Origin: Piper betle
Lineage: Eukaryota > Streptophyta > Magnoliopsida > Piperales > Piperaceae
Assembly (NCBI GenBank): GCA_033002965.1
Contig: JAURVB010001772.1
Span: forward strand, 62,001 to 126,000
Length of the DNA stretch: 64,000 nt
Direction of reading: 5' to 3'
Shown: positions 60,317 through 64,000 of the stretch, piece after piece
Layout of the letters: each line of letters starts with the position of its first letter
Position numbering within the stretch: position 1 is the stretch's first letter
The notes under the pieces: generated by a model
Database searches by the model: none
What the model saw: the letters and a program-made list of their open reading frames with translations, nothing else
Told to the model about the DNA's origin: nothing
Program-made: the position numbers and the translations under genes

Positions 60317-62046
60317 ATGGAACCACGATATGACGAGGTCTCGGACATGAGCAGACAAGATTTGAATTTTGATCGATCACAACCAGACATTGTTAGGGAA
60401 ACCCACATTATTATCAATGGAGAAGGACAAACATTTGCTGATGGAGGGGCTCAATCATTTGGCAATGATGGCAAAGTGGGCCAACATGCAACCGACTCTG
60501 ATCTTCTTCAAGCTGTTGAAGGTGATGGTTTCATGCCAAAGGTGGGAATGATATTCAAGTCTCTCCAAGAAGCTCTGGACTATTATGATAAGTATGCTCG
60601 TCGAGTTGGGTTTACTATAGTGAGGAGGAGCTCAAAGTTTAGAGATGATGGGCAATTTGACTCTCTCGTACTAGCTTGTACTAGTGGGGGTAAGCCACGT
60701 TCCATGAATGATGGTCCTTCAAGGCGTGCACGTCGAATAACTAAAACAAATTGCAGAGCTAAGATGGTCATAAGGTTGCGTGATGATGGATTTTTCCATG
60801 TGGGCTATCTCATTCTAGATCACAATCATGAAGTTAATCCGTCAAAGATTGCATTCATGAATTCTAAAAGGGGTGAGTTCTTAATACAATCCCTTGCAAT
60901 ATTTTATTTGCCATATAGTTAGTAAAACCCTCTTTATTTGAATATGAAGATTTAAGATTGTGTTGGAATTCAGTTGTGCACATTCCATCAACTCACACTT
61001 GCAATATTTCCTACTAGCCTTAGTTTTGATTTGTCTATCATCACCATCCAGTTTCAGTAGATGTGGACCTTGACACCAACAACCACCCTGTAACTTCAAA
61101 AATGTCGAAGGATCTAGCTATAATTGAGAAGATATCATCTGCGCTCATCAGCATTGGATGTCCTGCCCACATCTTCGCACCTGAATCCTTCCTTTACCAA
61201 GGGTGCCTAACATCTGGACAATTTGCTGGGTATTTGCGGATTCTTTCCCACCACACTGAGACTGCCAAACTTAAGCATGTCATGGAGGCGGCAGTCAGAA
61301 ATCGAGCAATCATTGCCGTCCAAAGTATGACATTTGCCCATCTCATGAATTTTCTGAGCTGGTTGAAAACACCCCGAGGTCAGGACGTTCTCAAATCTGC
61401 TGTACATGATGAGAAGCAATCAAAGCGAACCAAATATACTTCATTCTCAGCAGATCAAATGGCTGAAGTGGAGGCTTTTGATGCATTCTTAGATGAATAT
61501 GAGACTACACTCAAAGGGAAAAGAGAGATAATGGAGTGTGCCATTGAAAAACTTACCTCTCGCATACAACAGGAGAAAGAGAGTTGTGAATTTGATCTGG
61601 CTAACTATAGGCAACAGTTTCATCCTGTATCAGTTTTCAGTCCACTTGGGGCTGAGATTGTTAATAGGCGATGCTGGGATCGTAGGTGTGCACCAGCAGA
61701 GGGTGCAGGTGAAGCTTCACCGCTCCTCACGTTTTCTTCCATGGAGAAGGCTATTGAACTGTTTAGTGAGGAGGTCAAAATGGAGCATATTCTTCAGTTT
61801 ATTCAGCAAGGAGAAAACATGCAGAAGATTCAAGCATGGATAGTCTCCAAAGTGCATTTCTTTAGACAGTCAGGAGATGAAAGGGCTGTCACTCGCTACC
61901 GCCATTTGCTGGAAGCAATGGGGGTAGCGGATGCTTCAGATGTTGCATCACTGAGTGGAATAGTAACACAAGATTCTTATCTAGGCTATCCAATATCAGG
62001 AGCTTGCATAACATCTGTTCAACAGAATTTGGATTCTGCAAGATAA
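60317..62046 (+). CDS. FAR1-type DNA-binding domain protein with an unrecognised C-terminal region
   Basis: Two exons, 60317-60872 and 61058-62046 (GT-AG, in phase), give about 514 residues. Residues 76-173 form a FAR1/WRKY-GCM1-type zinc-finger domain: GMIFKSLQEALDYYDKYA, RRVGFTIVRRSSK, and the likely zinc ligands C121, C146, H169 and H171 (ACTSGG, NCRAKM, DHNHEV). Such domains descend from Mutator-like transposases and occur in FHY3/FAR1 regulators and short FAR1-related factors. The remainder lacks the MULE transposase core and SWIM finger of full FRS proteins. It holds a helical region at about 200-305 (KHVMEAAVRNRAIIAVQSMT, then FAHLMNFLSWLKTPRGQDVL) and a predicted coiled coil at about 318-368. 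I do not recognise this part. The start is the first in-frame ATG; residues 1-75 are acidic and low in complexity. A nuclear regulatory role is inferred from the domain only. Confidence 0.85.
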
Positions 62047-63634
62047 CCATTGTTACATTGTTATCTTGCAGAAGCCTTGTGCAACAGTTACTACAATGCT
62101 TACAAAGACAAGGTTAGCCTTTTGTATTGGAGCTGTTGGGGTACATTATCTTCAATTTTTATCATAGTCTTTTAATAACAGTTTTCTGTTCATTTGTTTT
62201 ATGCTTACAAGTGTTGGTCATAATTAAGCTGCTGATTTTGATGCAATGTTTTACCTTATCATTACTGTGTAGGCAGGCAAAGGTTTTTTTATTTTAAAAA
62301 AACATGTTTTTCACTTGTAGTTGGCATATCATGTGGTATATTTGTGATTTACAGCTTATTTGCTAGTTTGTGTGACCTGAATTATATGTCGTTGGCTATT
62401 TTCTTTCAAGTGATTATTTCCAAACCATCAGTACCGACCTCATCTTCATCAGTTAATTCTGTTTTACTTCCACACCAAATCATGCCATAATTTGAACAAG
62501 CAAACATATGCAAATTATTAGTTCCAACTGGAATTGGATTTGCTACAGAAAACCCGTTTTAGTCTAAATCGCCACAATTAGTGGAATTTATTTATCAAAC
62601 TCTGCTAATTATGGTGATTTTAACCAATTAGAATGCAGTTATGGCATGTTTGCTACTTGCGGCAGCAAGTCCGATCCCATTCCAACTTCATCAGTTTCTC
62701 TTGCGCATTCATGTTGTATACTATCCAAAACCTCATGGGACAGCCTTATTCTCAAATGTACTGATCTTTCACAATTTATTTGAATAAGGGAACCTCGTAA
62801 GCTCATGTCATTCGGAGGCTTTGAACTTATCCAACATGACATCTTCAACTGGAAATTTTAGCTGGCTGCTTTTGATTTCTTGACATGTCATATATATTTC
62901 AGTAAAGAAGAAAGTCTAATGTCCTAGGACTAACCTATACGTATATTAGAGCTGAATTTGTATCTGTGATTAACAGACATGATTCCTGGGTAAAATAATG
63001 AGCTAAGTTGATTTCAATAAAAAATTGTGAATTGTTTGTTTGGTGTGGTGAAATTATTACCTGGTGGCAGGACACGTTTTTTTGTTGTCTTGCAGGAGCT
63101 ACCTTTCTGCAGACTGTTGGAATTGGCATGATGTAGACTGTTAAAATTCCAGACAAAAAACACGTGATCTCAAGAATTGGGTTGCTGAGGAAAGGGTAAT
63201 ACTTTCCATTTGGGCGTGCCACCGCTTTATAAATCAAACTTCTTTTATGTCGGAAAAACAGAAAAGAAAAAACTTTGTTTTATATCTGCATTTTACGCCT
63301 CACATATTGGCTGATTTAATTACAATCTTTTTATAGAAAACCCATGTTTTCCATCCAGTTTGTGACAATGAAATCGATGTTCATATCACAATAGGGATGA
63401 TGATTATAAAATGTGATGCGACAGATTATTAGTGCCGCCTACAGTTCTCCAATGCCATTGTGAAATTAATTAATCTGGACGCAAACTTATTTCAATCCGT
63501 GATCACATTTGGTTTAGAGACTGAAGATGTATTCATCTGCCCCTTTTCTTCAATAGTGAAACAAAAACCGCAATACGCCAGTAATGGTATGTGAATTCCA
63601 GAATGTGCATGTGTCCGGTTATTGCCGGTGCGTT
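62047..63634. other. Convergent intergenic region between the FAR1-domain and kinase genes
   Basis: It contains the 3' UTRs of two convergent genes. Frames at 62639-62848 and 62935-63237 (minus) have no recognisable domain. No repeat with clear ends was seen. Confidence 0.4.
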
Positions 63635-63961
63635 TCACCAGGGAGCTGTGGCAAGCCGGTCCCCTTGTAACACGGAGACTACCTGCCACAAAATCTTAAC
63701 AACATGGTCATGAATCTCCCTCAAATACTGTTACTGTCACATTGAAATATACCATTTGTTTTCTCCTGTATTGTAATTGTACTGCAAAGTAGCTTTATAT
63801 ACATGACTTGCCTCGCTCATTGAAGGGCGACGTTCCATGTCACAGCGAAGGCATAGCAACGCGGCAGCAGCCATGTATTGAACCTCTTCGACGTCCGCTG
63901 TCCCTGTTAACCTGGAATCTATTATCATGCCCAGTGAACCGTTTTCAAGAAGTGGGATCAC
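63635..63961 (-). CDS. Receptor-like protein kinase, last two coding exons
   Basis: Minus-strand exons 63961-63812 and 63682-63635 (stop TGA at 63635-63637) encode the end of a Ser/Thr kinase domain. VIPLLENGSLGMIIDSRLTG is followed by DVEEVQYMAAAALLCLRCDM and ERRPSMSE, then VVSVLQGDRLATAPW. The C...D...RRPSM pattern of subdomain XI is that of plant receptor-like kinases. Upstream exons lie beyond the right edge; an AG acceptor is present at 63962-63963. The intron between the two exons starts with GC (GAG then GCAAGT, a strong GC-donor match), and joining across it restores the usual RPSMSEVV sequence. The subfamily and ligand cannot be told from this fragment. Confidence 0.85.
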
Positions 63962-64000
63962 CTGTCAAAACACATTGTTATATAAGAAGCTAAGTTGTGA

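Overview
The window is nuclear DNA from a flowering plant. The genes have many short introns. Several families are plant-specific (NAC, PLATZ, a FAR1-type DNA-binding domain, an At2g32560-type F-box protein), and AT-rich spacers are loaded with LTR retrotransposons, solo LTRs and small hAT-like elements. The species cannot be read from the sequence. All coordinates were derived by eye from reading frames and splice junctions.

Layout. 1-2.1 kb: 5' part of a minus-strand Ty1/copia element. 3.0-3.9 kb: last three exons of a box C/D snoRNA protein 1 (BCD1-like) gene. 5.0-6.15 kb: intact thaumatin-like protein gene. 10.4-13.1 kb: decayed, intron-containing GT106/O-fucosyltransferase pseudogene. 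15.6 kb: interstitial telomere-type repeat beside a truncated MITE. 16.8-18.3 kb: intact five-exon F-box gene. 21.8-23.0 kb (minus): PLATZ zinc-binding protein. 25.8-35.75 kb: a reverse-oriented Ty3/gypsy-type LTR that received two further solo LTRs. 35.8-37.0 kb: two hAT-like MITEs. 38.1-41.0 kb: unprocessed pseudogene of a tRNA threonylcarbamoyladenosine dehydratase (ThiF/E1-like). 42.6-43.65 kb (minus): NAC gene of the VND/NST/SMB group. 49-54.2 kb: a Helitron-like 3' end, a CACTA-like remnant, a TRIM-like LTR element abutting an ammonium-transporter fragment, and two TIR elements with target-site duplications. 54.4-58.8 kb (minus): LACS9-type acyl-CoA synthetase with all 11 coding exons. 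60.3-62.0 kb: FAR1-domain protein, head to head with LACS9. 63.6-64.0 kb (minus): last two exons of a receptor-like kinase.

The genes do not form a pathway; they are independent plant loci separated by repeats. The most notable features are: the FAR1 domain joined to a C-terminal region I do not recognise; three GC-AG introns; the NAC gene, whose conserved C-terminal Trp/Gln motif is intact but in another frame; the LACS9 gene, complete except for two one-base indels; and the nested LTRs, whose insertion order can be read from their target-site duplications. The indels in otherwise intact genes may be assembly errors or recent pseudogenisation. I found no clearly new biological system.
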